DNA from: Euglena gracilis
Taxonomy: Eukaryota; Euglenida; Euglenophyceae; Euglenales
DNA: 64,000 nucleotides
Direction of reading: 5' to 3'
NCBI GenBank assembly: GCA_039621445.1
Contig: CP154955.1
Coordinates: 48,530,086 to 48,594,085, forward strand
In this document: one piece after another, positions 11,690 to 25,407 of the stretch
Position numbering within the stretch: position 1 is the first letter of the stretch
How the letters are laid out: the number at the start of each line of letters is the position of its first letter
Notes under the pieces: model-generated
Database searches by the model: none
What the model was told of the DNA's origin: nothing
The model's input: only the letters and a program-made list of their open reading frames with translations
Made by a program: the position numbers and the translations under genes

Positions 11690-13740
11690 CCCCCCCCCCC
11701 CCGGGGTGGGCGATTCCGTCCGATTTCGGGGGGGGGGGGGGCTCTACCATTTCACTCCCAGCCAAATGAAATGTCCGTCCCAGTCCCACTGCTGGACCGC
11801 CAGCCACACTCGTTCATATTCTCGCGTTGCATTTATGCTTTGGTGCGCGGTTGTTTTGGAGGAATCCCGCTTTTCTGGTTGACTTTCCAAAGTGCGACAC
11901 CTAACCGTACGCTCCAAAACCGCCGGTGAACAATGCAAAAATGCTGGAGTGCTCTCCCGCCGTGGGAGTGACACAGGCGTGGCGGCCGGGCGGATTCATA
12001 AGGGGAGGGCGGAAGGGTTTATGAATTTATCGGCAACCCCAACAGGGAGGGAAGGGATACCAAGCGAAGAACAGACACCAAGTGAGCCCACTCACCCCGC
12101 TACCTCCTGCACTGGCGATTTTCAAAAACTTCTTTGGCAGAAAACCACATTTTTCCCCTCAAAGAACCAACACATTCCCCTCTGGAGTGAGTCGCCCAAG
12201 ACTGGGGTTTTGGAAATAATTTTTTCGCCAGGAGAAACATAATCAGCACTAATGGCTTTGGGTTGATGATGGGCTCATTTCATAAACTTTGTGCCGCGTG
12301 CCTTCATTAAATGAAAAGGAATTTGCTACGCGTCAACGCTGTGCGTAAACACTGGGGAATAGAACAACGCTTTCCCAGCTGGAATTTTTTGCAATTCACT
12401 CCCCCCACCCTGACGATGCTGGTGATGAATCTGGGACAGGCTTGCCTCTGCCTTTCCCCTGGTCGCTTCTCACCTCCTTTGCTCTTTTCAAAGGCTTTCC
12501 ATCCCACCTCTTTCGTCGTTTTTACTTTGCTGTTGAACTTTGGCCCGGTTCATGGGGAGAGTGAAACACAGAAACATCTCACGTGACAATGGGCTCGGTG
12601 TGGCAGGTAAACTTTTTTTAAAAAAATTATTGATATCAATTTCTGTTTTTTTTAAAAACAGCAGAAACATTGAAACAGACGCCGACGTTTTTTGGATTCT
12701 CCTCACCTTACTCTGAACGTTCAGGGCATCTGGGGAGAACAGTTTCTGTAGCTCTGTTCAAAAAGAATTAGGCATGGAGGCCTCACCTTCTTCTCCAGCA
12801 GAAAGCTTTCAAATTCCATCTTCAGGTGGAAGAATTTCTGGCTCAGCACTACCTTTTCAGACCCCTTCATGGATAGGTTTCTAGTACCCTCTTTTTGCGC
12901 CGGCGAGCAAGGCATGGCCTCGCAAGGGCAAAGGGCGGAGCCTAGGGTGTCTCCCCACTACCCGGCGATTCCTCTTGGCCGGTTTCTGGTGAGGTTAGAA
13001 TATGGTGTCCTTTAGTGCCTGATTTTTCGGGGTGTGGCCACCCTGGCTGAAGCTCTTTCCGGAAGTGCAGTTTATCTTCAGTGATGATGATGATGGTCTG
13101 CAGTGATGAAGCGAAAAGGCAGCGCCTCCCCGCCGCTTTTTTTTTATTCCAACACAATTCGATGGTGGGTCCGAAGTGCTACCGAAATCCGCTGAAAAAT
13201 ATGCGGAGACGCGGTCGAGCGTCTTTGGCGAGGAGCCCGTGACCAGACATCCATTTAGTGTGGTTCACAAAAGTCGTGTGAACCACAATTTTTTTTTGGT
13301 GTCCACAGGTGAACCACAAAAAAAAATTGGTGTCCACAAAATTTGTCGCCCACAAAACTTGATTGAGGATGGAAAGGAAAATCAATTCCCATGTGTTGTG
13401 GCAGTGCGAGTCCTGTGTTGAATAGTTGGCATCGCAAGCACATGCTCTTTTTTTCATCACCTGAAACCTTTGGATGCTGCCAAAATTGATGACAAACCGA
13501 GCACCACATTCCAATCTTTGGATCATGATTCAACAAAAAAAATGGGCATAAGTTTCGACCCGCATGGCAAAATAACTAATAATCTAATAAATAAGAGATT
13601 AGTGGACATGGTAAAAGAGGTTTTGTTTATTTTTTGAAGAAGGGGAGCCTCGAGATCCCTAGGTGAAGGTCAGGTCGTGCTCAGCCCTTCCCCTTGGTGA
13701 GATCCCGCCTTCGCTTCCGGTCTGTTCATGTTTGTGTCTT
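11690..13740. other. Stretch without a recognised gene
   Basis: Only short ORFs with no family signal are seen. Features are a C-run/G-run pair at 11690-11742, an AT-rich stretch at 12600-12700, and 13250-13345, where a GTGGTTCACAAAAGT motif and its near inverse flank poly-T and poly-A runs in a small fold-back. Nothing was recognised as RNA or regulatory. Confidence 0.4.
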
Positions 13741-13854
13741 CGTGCTGGGGTTCGCGGTTAGCGCTTTCGTTTCCGGCGGTTGGCGGTTACAGCCCTGTCG
13801 CAGCAGCAAAAGCAAACAACATCGCCCTCGAAGCTCCAACAAAGCTACGAAGCA

Positions 13855-14085
13855 ATGAATTCTATTGAGGAAGTCGCTCAGAAGCTCAGTGCAGGAGATC
13901 AAGTTGCTTGGGGAGATTTCCTGTTCGACGTGAAGCTGGCTAAGGCACTGACCCCGCACCTGACAGCACACCTGGACCTGGCGACGACGGTCTTGGCTGC
14001 TCTCACCAAGGCTTTGTGCTTCGCACTCCCTGACATTTCCTCCCAAGTCACTTTTGCTCCTTGGAGTGCATTTCACCTTTTTTGA
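13855..14085 (+). CDS. Small uncharacterised helical protein or exon
   Basis: From the in-frame ATG at 13855 the frame encodes 76 residues (MNSIEEVAQKLSAGDQVAWG and onward) ending at TGA. The same frame stays open upstream to about 13780 with a Gln/Ser-rich lead, so this may be an exon rather than a full gene. Composition is balanced and helical, with alternating Leu/Ala (AHLDLATTVLAALTKAL). No homology was recognised. Confidence 0.4.
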   Translation: MNSIEEVAQKLSAGDQVAWGDFLFDVKLAKALTPHLTAHLDLATTVLAALTKALCFALPDISSQVTFAPWSAFHLF

Positions 14086-14594
14086 AAATTCACCAGGGCC
14101 GGACCCCCTCCACCCACCCCCCTGCCGAACCCAACGGTGAACTTCACGACGAACCCACGGGTGAAGCTCATCAAAAGAATGGCCAAAAATTAAGGTTCGA
14201 AACTGTCGGGGGTAAAAAGGCCACGGTCCGATGAAAGTCGAAATTCAAAAAGAAAAATATTTCATTTTCCGATAATTTTATGCCATGAACTGATTTTTTG
14301 ATTTTTTTTCATTTTCTTGAATTTTTTATTGAAAGGCGCACAGTTTTTACTGTGGTAAGCATTCCTCAAAGACACGCAACATTTCATGTCCTTGAGGATT
14401 CATTCGCATCGCAAAAAAAATTTTGGAGGAGACCTTCCCCTTTGCGAAACGCTTTTCCCTTCACCCAGGGCAAACCCCTGGAAACACGGGGGTCGTCAAT
14501 AAAGCAGTATGCCTCTGGCATGGGAATGCAATTTTGACACACGAAAGAAGCCCGGAAAATTTCCCACTGCCTTCTGCTCCTTGACAGGGTTTGT

Positions 14595-15015
14595 GCGCAT
14601 CGACCCTGATTGGGGAACACCTTCCTGCCCAAGGGCTGCAGTCAGGCAGGCCGTGGAAGGGCTTCGCATGTGGGGGTGTTTATTAACAAAGGGCAGCGTG
14701 GGTTTGTTTCTTTGGCACAGCGCTGCAGGGCTGGGGAGCGCCTGCGGCTGTCGAGCGAGTTGGACGGGGGGAGAGAAGAGGAGGAAGCGACGCCGAGGAA
14801 GCGTTCGCGTACTCTGCGGGTTCTCCCCGGCGGTGCGTGCATGCCTGCCCTTGTTGTCGGAATGGCGTTTCCTGGCTGGGCTGCTGAGCCTCCGGTTTCG
14901 GGAGGGGGGGGGGGTGGCATCTGGCATCAGACCGCTCCGGCAAGGTCCAGGCGCCGAGTCCCTCGCAGGAACGAATCACAATCCAGGATTTCACTCACCA
15001 TCCCCCGTGGAATGA
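14595..15015 (+). CDS. Possible coding region, uncharacterised
   Basis: Two plus frames are open through the GC-rich patch. The one with RCRAGERLRLSSELDGGREE followed by EEATPRKRSRTLRVLPGG is the more protein-like. A G-run at 14904-14914 lies within it. Frame choice and boundaries are not secure. Confidence 0.2.
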
Positions 15016-16111
15016 TATTCTGACATCAATTCTGACATCAATTCATTTTTTTTGACACTTTCAGCAATTTTCAGCAAAAATACAACAAAAGATTGGCCGT
15101 TTGTGGCAACCTTGCTGCCTTGCTATCTTAATGCTAATGCCACTTTTCAACAGTGCACATGAATTCAGCTTTTTTGCACTTTACCATTTTTGGCATTTCT
15201 TTTGCAGAACAAACAATTTCCCCCCATGCTTATGCCCGGTCGCTGGACAACTCGGGCAGAATGCTTTGGTGTGGTCCGTGGGGGGGGGGTCAGGATGGAT
15301 TTGCAGTCAAGGCACCAAATTGACCTCCATGGACAACCAACAGAGCGAGCAAAAGAACATCGTGAGTCCAGTTATTTGTTACCCTGGCGGAAGAACTTCA
15401 CCCAAGCGGGCGAGTGTTGGGGGGGAACCAACTGGAGGCCAACTCCCGACAAAGCCAGTTGTCAGGCAATCTTATACCGTGCATTTGAATACATGTCTGC
15501 GACTGAGAACCCAAGAGAATGAGCAGCAAAATGCAAACGATCTATTAAAGAAGAAGGAATGAATCTCATCGAGGACAGACGTCTTTTGAGGCCAACAGGC
15601 AACCGGTCCGTGGCGCACACCTGACGTTGTTCATTCAAGGGGACTCAGATGCAGTGTGTTCATTGGGATAATGGAAGAGATCTGCCCCCTCCCCCAAACT
15701 GAAGCCACCTCTTTAGGGTCAGTGGTTACTCCCCCCCCCCAGCAAGGAGTACCTTCCTTTAGTTGTCTAGAACTATCAACTTGTAAGGCAAGCTTCTGTC
15801 ATGTATGGCGATTTTGGACACGCAGATGACTCCCTACGGAGCACGATGAGATGCCAGCCTTTTGGCGCGGGGCAACCAACCTCCGGCAAAACCGTCTGGA
15901 CGGGCTGCGAACTAACTAGCGGATGGCAGCGGCGGTTGAAATATCAACACACGCTGCTTCAGCACTACACTTCGGGCACTGCCGCCTTCAAAGATGCGGC
16001 AGCGCATTTGGCCGCAGGCGAGGATATGAGCAGAGACTGCGTCATCCCCTCCTGAGCACTGGCCTGATGCAACCCCAGACCCTGGCAAAAACCTTGGGCT
16101 GCGGATCAACT

Positions 16112-19100
16112 TCAATTCAACTTCCACCCCCAGAGACAGTTTATTTGGGGAGAAAAGGTGCTTCCTGGCTGGAGCCCCTCCAGTGCCCATAGCCTGAGAA
16201 CACTGCCCATGTGGAGTCTGTGGAGGGGTGGGGCGCTGGCCCAGCACCCACCAGCTGGCAGCCAGGGTCCGCGCGAGGTGCGGCGCACCACCGTGACGGC
16301 GAGCAGCGCAACGACGCACTGAAGGGCAACCAGGCAGCCAACGCCGAGCAGCACCGGCCCGTGCGCTCCGAACGTCGTGGGGGTGGCCGCCGGCACGTCG
16401 CGGGGCGCCAGCACGGCGGCAGAGGCGGCCAGCAGGCTCCAGGGGGTGCGCTCCACCGCCTGCACCAGCACCATGCGCTGCGCCAGGGGCACCTGCTTCT
16501 GGCCTGACCCGCTGCAGGTCGTTCGCTTTGCTGGAAAAGAATGCATCGGCCGATCTGCATCCCAAAGACTCCTCAGTACCACCCCCAACCATCTCCTCCA
16601 GCTTAATCGACCTCCCAAAATCCAAGGCATCATTCTGGGCTCCCTGGAGGAATCGAATTTAACTATTTTCAAAAAAAATGGGGGGGTGCCCACCTGCCAG
16701 ACTTCTTTTTAAGATCCCCCAGGGGGAATCCCCCCAAAAACCGGGCCAAATGAGCGAGCATTTCCCAAAAAAATTTCTGCTGGTGCTTTGCGTCTAATTA
16801 TGCCTGTGCCCCCGGCCCCGGCCCCGGACACCCCCCTAGCGGGTCCAGCCCTGGACCCACCCCCTTCCCCTTCCCCCCCCCGGGGGGGGGGGGGGTAGTG
16901 GGGTCTTTTAAATTAAAAAAGAAGCCTGCCCCCTCCCCCCCATCGACCTACCTACCCTTCCCCAATCCCTGGGGTGTCTGGGGGGGATTTTGGGGTCAAA
17001 ACATTTTCGCCGATTTGCGCCGAAAAAGACCAAAAATGACCAAACCCCTGCCTTGGGGAACAAAGCCCTTTGGGTAGTCCCCTCCCAAGGGATCCAACCT
17101 TAAGCAATTTGGCTCCCTCAGTGCAGCTGGTGGACAACAGGGAAAACAGAAGCAAAAAACCAGGCGTTGCGAATGAGCGCCTTGCGCATGTCCTCCAGGG
17201 TGGCGTTGGGCTGCTTCTCCAGGTACAGCGCCACCGTGCCGCTGACGATGGGGGTGGCCATCGACGTGCCCGACATCAGCCCAGCGATGCCGCCCGGCAG
17301 GGTGCTGGTGATGGCGGTGCCGGGGGCGGGGGCAGGGTTGGCGAAGGGCGGTCCGGTGGCAGCTTTTTCCGTGCTGGACCGAAACCCATCCCAGCCAGCG
17401 GAGGACGTGGCCAGGGGCTCCAGCCAACCCTGCTCGTAGAGGTCGACACAGGAGCCGTAATTGGAGAACTTGGAGCGGTAATCATTTTTGTCCGTGGCAC
17501 CCACCGTGATGACCTGGGAGCCATCCTTCCGAATTCGTGACTCCTGAATACTTTTTTGGTCGTTTCGTCCCCCATCTTCCTAGGCCAAGAGGGTTTTGAC
17601 AACCTCCCTCACCATCACCCCTGGTGGTCGTTGACACAGGTTGGGGGCTGGGTGACCATCTCCCCAGTTGTACGACAGGGAGGCGGGGAAAGTGGAGCCA
17701 GTGAGGTGAAAAACTCTTCGGATGGCCAGAACTTTTTGAATCGGCCATTTAAAGTTCATTTGAAGTTGCATGATGAGAGCGAAAAGGAACAAATTGTGGT
17801 TTGGAGGATTGCAGAATTTGCGGAGAAATTGAAGCGGGAAAATTGGACATGGACAGCAATTGCCCTTCCCTCGTGGGGGTGCATTCCATTTATTCTCTCA
17901 CGACCCAGATTGCCAAAGCCAAGGAGTGCCCCAATCCACCCACTGTGACCCAGCCGGCCAGTAGCCACAGGCATCGGCATTGTCATTGCCGGCAGCCACC
18001 ACCGGGATGATACCTGCTTCAGCGGCCTTTTGCAGAGCCTGTGTGCGATGAGACGCATCGGTCTCCGTCTGTCACAAAAGAAATCTCAGGGCCTTCCCGA
18101 TCTGTCAAAATGCAAACAACTTGGAAGCGAGAATTTAACCATTTTGGGGGATCCCGGGTGCCCCCCCCCCTCTGAGTCGGTCTGGACCCCCCCTTGGCAG
18201 GGGGGGGGGGGTCCGGACCCCACCTGCCAAGTCCAGTCCAGTCAACGGGGGAGCCTCCCCCACCTAAACCCCGCACACTCTCCTTATATCAAACCCTGTC
18301 TGGCTGGCTGGCTGTTCAACTGGGTGGCAATACCCTCCAGCTTTCTTTCAAAAAAAGCATGCAGTTTTAGGGAGATTAAAAAAATATATCCAAACCAATC
18401 AACCAAACAATTAGGTTGAGGACATGCACTTTTGTTTTAACACACTGAGAGAGAACAGCACAGCACTGCACAGCACACCTGGTCCCCGGCAACAGAACTG
18501 CCAGACTGGCCCAGGGACATGCTCATCACGGCGGAGTTGGGGATGGACGCGGTCTTGGTGCTGATCACCCAGTTGATGCCGGCGATGATGTCCGCCGTGG
18601 ACGCACCACCGCCGTTGTCGCTAAACACTTTCGGTGGCACACACCAATCACTCAGTCAACCACGCAGCTTCTGTTCCCAAAGTGGCCTTGGGAGGGGGGG
18701 CGTTACACAAGGCAAGTTGGGTCTGGGCTGGAATTTAATATTGTTCAAGTGGAAGAAAAGAATGCTGAAAGCGCAATAATTCCAATGACAACGGCTGATT
18801 GCCCCCCCCCCCCGAGGGGGACACGTAGCCAGGGCACTGTCTGGGTTGAAAAGGGGAAAACCTGAACCCGGGGGGGGGGGGGGGCGACCCTTGACACACA
18901 ATAAAAATTTTCCGACATTTTGCAACGAAAACCATCATCCAAACATTATCCGCACTTTTGTCACATCAGATGTGTGTGGCATTAATGAAAAACCAATGCA
19001 CCAGATGAAAATATGGATGCAAAATATCACAAAAAAAAAGCACTTCGTTGGGAAAATTGTCAGAGGATGGGTTGGCTGGTGCAGAGGAAGGAACTTGGCC

Positions 19101-22100
19101 CCAAGGGCACAGATCATTAAAAAAAAAAAGAGGGCAGAGGATAATCCTCTTTACAATTCCTGGCAGCCTGGGGGACAAATAGCACTGAACATTTGCACAG
19201 CAAATGCATGGTGGGGAGCAGAGGTTTTCTTTTTTAGGGCTCACACGCAGGGGAGTCCAGACTCACCCGACCCACCACCTGGAGGTGGGGGGGTTGACCC
19301 CCCCACCCACCACAGCACCCGCACAAACTAAATTTCTTCAGCTAAGACGTTGACCAAATATCGGCGCGCCCGAAATACAGGAAGGCCTGGTTGGGGGAGG
19401 GGCGGAGTCGGACGCCCCCACCCACCAGGCTGGGGGGCGGGGGTCGACCGCCCACCCACCCACCCACCACCCATAGGGTTTCGGGGGTTCCTGTACAGCC
19501 CGGTGGGGGGAGGGGGGGGGTCGATTTTGGCGTTTCAAAAAATTTGACGCTTTCCGCGGAATGGAAAGGAAAGCACTCTGCTGGGGGGTACCCACTCGGC
19601 TGATCCTCACCCCGCAGGTGGCAGGACCCCCAAAATAACAACAAAAAAATCACAACAAAAAAAACACCAAAAAAATCTCTTTTCGGAGAGATTCTGCGCG
19701 GCCACTGGCACGATGGTGACATTTTTGGCGACACCATATGTCTTGGAGCCAACAAGGCCGGCTGTATGAGTGCCATGCCGTCCCTCATCATGAGTAGCCA
19801 CTTCATTTTTATAAACGCTGTAGCCGTATGCAAGGGTATCCAAGAACCCACCGACACCTACAGCCACCCTACTGTCCTTCTGATCCGGCAGCTTCCCATC
19901 CATGCTTGTGCTTACCCGCCCCCCCCCCCGGGCAATTGTCGCGTGACAAATCGGGCAGCACGGAGGGGGGTGACAATTTCCCGGGGTGACAATTTGGCCG
20001 GCACAGAGGGGGGTGACAATTGCCCGGGGGCGTCAATTGCTCACCCATGTAGGCCACATTAAATCCAAATGACCAAAAACACCATCTGAAAAAAACACCA
20101 GTGAACACACAAAAATGCAGCTATGGTTGTGATATTGTGCACAGCATTTGGTATGTGACATTTCTCAGCACGTTGTAGCGAAATAGAGGATCAATCGAGT
20201 CGTGTCTGCAAAAAGAAACTTCACAAACATCTTCTGTGGGGGGGTGACAAATTGGGCAGCACGGACAGGGGTGACAATTTCCCGGGGTGACAAATTGGCC
20301 AGCACAGCCAGGGGTGACAATTGCCCGGGGGCGTCAATTGCCCGGGGTGGGGGCGGGTACCAACCGGGGGGGAGGGGGGTGGGTGGGTGCTATAGGGTGC
20401 CTGCCCCTAGCAGGCACACCCCCCCCCGGGGGGGATAGGGGTCCGGGGGGACCCAGAAAATTTCATTTAAAATGGCCTTTTCCGGGCCCCCGGCGCCTAC
20501 GGCGCCGGGGTCGGAGGGGGGTGCCTGCTAGGGGCAGGCACCCCCCCAAAACCCTACCCCCCCCCCGGGGGGGGGTGGCGGATCGGGTGCTATGGGGTGC
20601 CTGCCCCTAGCACCCCCCCCCGTGGGGTAGGCACCCGACTAAGCACGAGCCTGTTCCCATCATGTCTCTTGCCTGCAGTATCACACACGGAGCGTCAAAG
20701 ATCCCCTTGGCCAGAGGTCACACGACCCTCGAACTCGGGATGGGATGCGTCTGCCCCGGTGTCGGTAATAAACACTGTCTTGCCCTCGCCGGTGCCCTCC
20801 GGGTTGTACAGCCCGTCGAGGGGCAGGAACACTTGGTCGATGCGGTCCAAATGCCAGGAGACGTTGATGGGGTTCACCTGGACGTTCTCCTCCACTGCCA
20901 CCACCCCCTCCATGGCCAGCAGTGTCCATGGCAGGGTTGGGTGATTCCCTGGGGAAGTGGACCCCGGGGGACACACAGTCTCTGGACAGACCCACTAAAA
21001 AAATAATTTATATATATATACACATAAATAAATAATAAAATGCATAATATATATTTTATTATGTATATATATGTATATATACACACACATATATATATGT
21101 GTATATATATATATAAATATATATACATATTTATTATGTATATTATATATATATATATTATATGTATATATATTTATATATAAATAATATATATATGCTA
21201 TAAAATAGGCCGAAACTCCTTGAAAACAACCCAGCCCAGCCAGGGCCAGGCTTCTTTTTACCAACCCCAGGGGGGTTCCTTGCGTTGAGGGGGGGGGGGT
21301 CGATTTTGGGTCTGGTGCTGCTGACCAAGCCAACTTTCCCTTGAAGATGGCCATTTTCGGCACCGTGGGCTGCCGCCAAAATTCTTGACATGCAAACTTG
21401 GCCCCCCTAAGGTTGGCCCCCGGGCCAAACCTTCAATCATGGCCCGGGCCAAACGCGCGGGGGGGGGGGTACCCAGGGTCAGCCTGCCCTGGCCCAGGCT
21501 TCTGTTTAAAGAAAGTCACCCCCCGGGGGGTGCTGCAGACGGGCAGGGGGGTGGGGCACTTTGGGGGGGTCGGGTTTTTGGGTAGCACACCATGTGGAAA
21601 AGGCCGAAGGTCAACTTTAGGGGCCAAGCTTGCATGTAAGGAGGAAGGCGGCCAAGCTCCCGGGGTTGTCTCTCAAAAACCCACACAACCCTTCCCCCGG
21701 CCCTCCGCTGGGTGGAGGGGGGGTTGGCAAAAAACACCAAAATGACTGGAAAGAAGAAAGACAGCACCGAGAAAATATGGCCATTTTCTTGACATTTCTT
21801 TTTGGATGACGCCCAAAATGCCAGGACTCGGGAGGGATCATCTTCCGTTTCAAAAAAAAACAGAAATGCCGGATTTCCCCAACCCAACAGCCCTGGCTTG
21901 CAAATGGGCGTCCAGCTCCTGCCCCAAAGGAAGGCATACACTCACGGCGTTCAATTGAGGAGCGAGGTCGACCTGGTTGACGTTGGGGTCCACATGGCGG
22001 AGAGTCCAACACAGCCTCCTTTCACTAAAAAAAAAACCCTTACAGAACATGAAAAGAAAAAGAGTCTGGTCCGGCAGCGGTTGACAGGGCCCTTGGCCGT

Positions 22101-24453
22101 CCGACTGTTCATCAGCGTGGCGAGCTGGTCCTCTGCGGCGGGGCTGGCCAGCGTGACGATGAACTCGGCTCCGTCCGCACAGCGGTGACTGCGGGCTCCG
22201 TTGCCGCTGGCCCGGGCCAGGAAAGGCACTCTGTCCCCGAATGGCTGGATGCCAGCAGGGGATGGCTGGCGGGGAGGGCAGATTGTGGTGCAGCATCACT
22301 CATAGCCTCCCCAGCCCCTAAACAGTGCAAGATCACCAACCCAAATACTGGATATACACCAGACACTGAACAAAATGGGGCCAAATCCCCTGGGAGACTC
22401 CTCATTCTGCTGCCCAGCGTTTGGGTTCATGCACGCTTGGCCCCCGGAGACCTGTGCCCACACCATACCATTGCTCAAGGTTTGTCCGACCCAACCCCCG
22501 GGGGGGGGGAACTGACTGGTTTTTGGCTCCAGACTCCCCCCCCAAGGGGGGCTCCAGACCCCCCCAAGGGGGGTCAGCCCAATTGACAAAAATAACCACC
22601 CAACGCCACGGCGCCAGGAAATTTTCTGCATTTTTGACCAAAATTTTTTGATTTTTAACCATTTTACCGACCCCCCCCCCCAGGTAGCTCCTCTTTGCAC
22701 ACCCAGCGTTGGGCTTGGTGAGGAAATCCCATTGCGCCGATGCGAACAAAACTGAAACACGCAGGTGTGTGGCAAACAATCTGAGCGAAAAAGTGGTGAT
22801 TTACGTCTCCGTTCCGAATTTGCTCTATGGATTTCCTCACCAAGCCCAATGCTGGGCGTGTGCAGGGGGGCGACCTGCACAAGGAACTCTGAACCAGCTC
22901 AGGGACTTCTGTCACACGTTGTGCGATGCGCAAAGTGTCAACTTGCCCAATGGATAACAGTTGCGCATGCGCGGGGTAGAAGGGTACGAACCCCCTCCTT
23001 TGTGTCGGGAGGGGGAGGTCCGACTCCCCCCCCCCCCTCACTTCCCATCCATCCCGGCAGGTGGGTGTCGCAACCCTCTTCAGCGATTCAACTCGAATTG
23101 TGGCGCAACATTTTGGGGTTTCACCGGCTTTCAAACCCCCCGTTGGCCTTTTTGATCCCAAGGCGACATTTTCGGACCTGCTCATTTGCTGATATTGGGA
23201 CTCTGGGAACAAGCTCAATATTTTTTGGCCTCTGCACCATGTTTCCGAAAGCCAAATCCCTGGGTTCCAACTCCGACAGACGTGGCCCCACTTCTGGTGA
23301 GCAATTCCAGCCCTTACACTGCTGGTTACGGAACCAAAAAAAATTTGGTTTTGTGGATGGGCAAAGGGCTGGATACCAGATTGTTGGAAAATAACTGAGT
23401 TTGCTTTGAAAACAAATCCAAAAATGCTTACATTATAGAAAAAAATAAATAATTTTAAAACAACAAAACACAAAAAAAATGGGAAATATGCTCAAAAGTG
23501 AAAGCAAAAAAAGTGTTTTTTGATCATTTTACGACAGGCAGTGTTGGAAGAAAATTCTTCGCTTTTGGAAACTGCCGAGGAGGGGGGTGGGGGGTCCGAA
23601 CACCCCCTCCCACCCAACCCCCCACCCCAAGGTGGTCGGGACCTGTGTGCACTATGACCATGGCGGGACCCCTCCCCTGTCCCTTGTCCTTGACCAAAGT
23701 ACGAGGATAATGCGGTTGACACGGGGGGGGGGAGGGGTGTCATGGACCACCCCCGTCAAGGACAAGGGGGGAGAATGTTCCTCAAAACCGAAGGGCTTTC
23801 CATCTGTCCCTGCCCACCTGAGAGGAAGATGAATTGGTGTTTCTTCCCCCCATTTGGGCAACTCCACCAGGGGGGGAAATTGATGTCGGAGGCCTTCGGA
23901 AAAATTGCGGGAAAATTTCGGAAAATTGCGGAAATTGAGGAAAAATTGCGGAAAAATTGATATCGGGAATATGCACATTTCTGCTTGAGGGGACTTAGAA
24001 ATTTTTCAATTGTGAGGTTCAGAACAACACAACACCCACGTCGATGCAGGCGAGCACAAATCAACACGCTTGATGTTCTTTGCACAGGTGGGACGCACCC
24101 AATCTGTGACCAGTGGCAACTGGATTTGAGAACGTTTGTAGAAATGTTCACAGGTCAGCATGGCATTCACATGAAATGCAGGTGCCAGCGACACAATAGC
24201 GACGGTGAGCCGCACAAATTCAAAAAAAAATTCTGCGAAAAAAAATGGGAAAAAAATGCGGAAAAATTGCGGAAAATTGCGGAAAATTGCGGAAATTGAG
24301 GAAAATTGCGGATATCAATCCCCCCCCGCTCCACTCTAATTTTTCCTGCAATCACCTTCAAAACATCCCCTGAGTGCGGGGGAGAGCATCCTGTGGGGAC
24401 GCCAAGGTGCCACACAGGAGGGCCGCCGCCAGGACCAATACACCAGGGGCCAT
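16112..24453 (-). CDS. Membrane-anchored subtilisin-like serine protease (paralog B)
   Basis: This is a secreted-pathway peptidase of family S8A, proteinase K type. From the ATG at 24453 it has a signal peptide (MAPGVLVLAAALLCGTLAS), an I9 propeptide (EFIVTLASPAAEDQL), catalytic Asp in ITDTGADASHPEFEGR, His in RHGTHTAG, the oxyanion Asn in VVAAGNDNADACG and Ser in MSGTSMATPIVSGT. A C-terminal exon (about 16510-16112) holds a membrane helix (LLGVGCLVALQCVVALLAV) followed by VVRRTSRG. Exon models: 24453-24376, 22250-22072, 22006-21899, 20926-20713, 19825-19704, 18632-18479, 18038 to about 17960, about 17500-17436, 17327 to about 17170, and the last exon. Introns are nonconventional (for example ACTCAG...CTGCTGGC) except 18478-18039, which is GT-AG. 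No inactivating change is seen in the modelled exons; the seventh intron and the segment between LIR and the last exon are not fully resolved. Confidence 0.9.
21003..21200. repeat. TA-rich microsatellite inside a protease B intron
   Basis: About 200 bases of TATATA and TACACA runs with short interruptions lie within the 972-nt intron 21898-20927. The ORFs read through it (Tyr/Ile repeats) are artefacts. Confidence 0.9.
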
Positions 24454-24458
24454 GGGAC

Positions 24459-24475
24459 CTGCAGGAAAGTCGTGT
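24459..24475 (-). promoter_or_regulatory. Probable spliced-leader acceptor of protease B
   Basis: On the minus strand ACTTTCCTGCAG ends five bases before the ATG. A pyrimidine-rich tract plus AG this close to the start is what a trans-splice acceptor looks like in euglenids. This is an inference from position; no spliced-leader gene is seen in the window. Confidence 0.4.
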
Positions 24476-24923
24476 GGGCTTTGACAGAAGCAACAAACGC
24501 AGTTCACAACCCCAAAATGAATGAAGCTCTTCTGGTGCCAGCTCCAAACACAAACTGCAACTGTTGAGTAACTGGTGAATTGCTCAGGAGCTCCTCCACT
24601 GCCGAATTCTGTTTGAAGGCTAGGCAATTCATTTAAATCTCAGCCAAAACAACCAACCAGCAAACCAAACAACGGGGAAGTTATCAAGAATTGATGTGAC
24701 AATCCCTCCATTCTTCCAACTAACCCCCCCCCCCGCCTTGTCCACCGACCTGGATCCTACAACCCCGACCAAGGGGGGGTCATGTGTGCCCCCCCAACCC
24801 CCAACAGGGGGCGGTCGCACAACTAGGTGCCAAAAACAACCCAATTTTCAAAGCCACGTACAACCCCCCCGACCAGGGGGTGGTCGGGATATGGTGGTGG
24901 TCGGTGGACAAGTGGGGGGGGTA

Positions 24924-25205
24924 CAGGCTTCTTTTTAAGACCCCCCGGGGGGGGGGGAGGGGGGGGACCCCCTACCCACCCAGGGTGGCGCGGGACCCCT
25001 CCGGGGGGGGGGGGGGGGGCGGGGCCCCCCCCAAAATCGGGCCCGTTAAAGGCAATTTTCAAAAATTTTCGGCGCTTCGCGCCGAAAAGGTATACCCAGC
25101 GCCTCCGGCACGGGACCCCCCTCCCCAGGGGGGGGGGGGGCCGGCCCGTGCCCACCCACCCCTGCTCCCGGGGGGGGGGGGGGGGGTGACTTAAAAAGAA
25201 GCCTG
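24924..25205. mobile_element. Fold-back element with CAGGCTTC ends
   Basis: It begins CAGGCTTCTTTTTAAG and ends CTTAAAAAGAAGCCTG, a 16-bp perfect inverted repeat. The flanks are GGGGGGTA on the left and GGGGGAGTA on the right, a possible imperfect duplication. The core has C/G runs of up to 16 bases and the palindrome CGGCGCTTCGCGCCG at 25070. The same termini occur in the intron 25760-25541 and, singly, near 1240, 16687, 16911, 21245, 21494 and 31610, so this is a second intron-like repeat family. Confidence 0.7.
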
Positions 25206-25407
25206 GGGGGAGTAGCTCAAATTAAGCTGAGGAGTTGACTAAATGCAAAATGAACCATGCAAAATCAATGCACCTTAATTTTTCTACCATTTTATTGGCG
25301 AATTGTTGGGTTCTTTCGGTCCTAAAGCAATTGAGAACTTTCGCATGTATAGAACGGCGAACAGGTTGGTAAATCTCTGAGGCACCCCCCTTCCCTGGAA
25401 ACTCAGC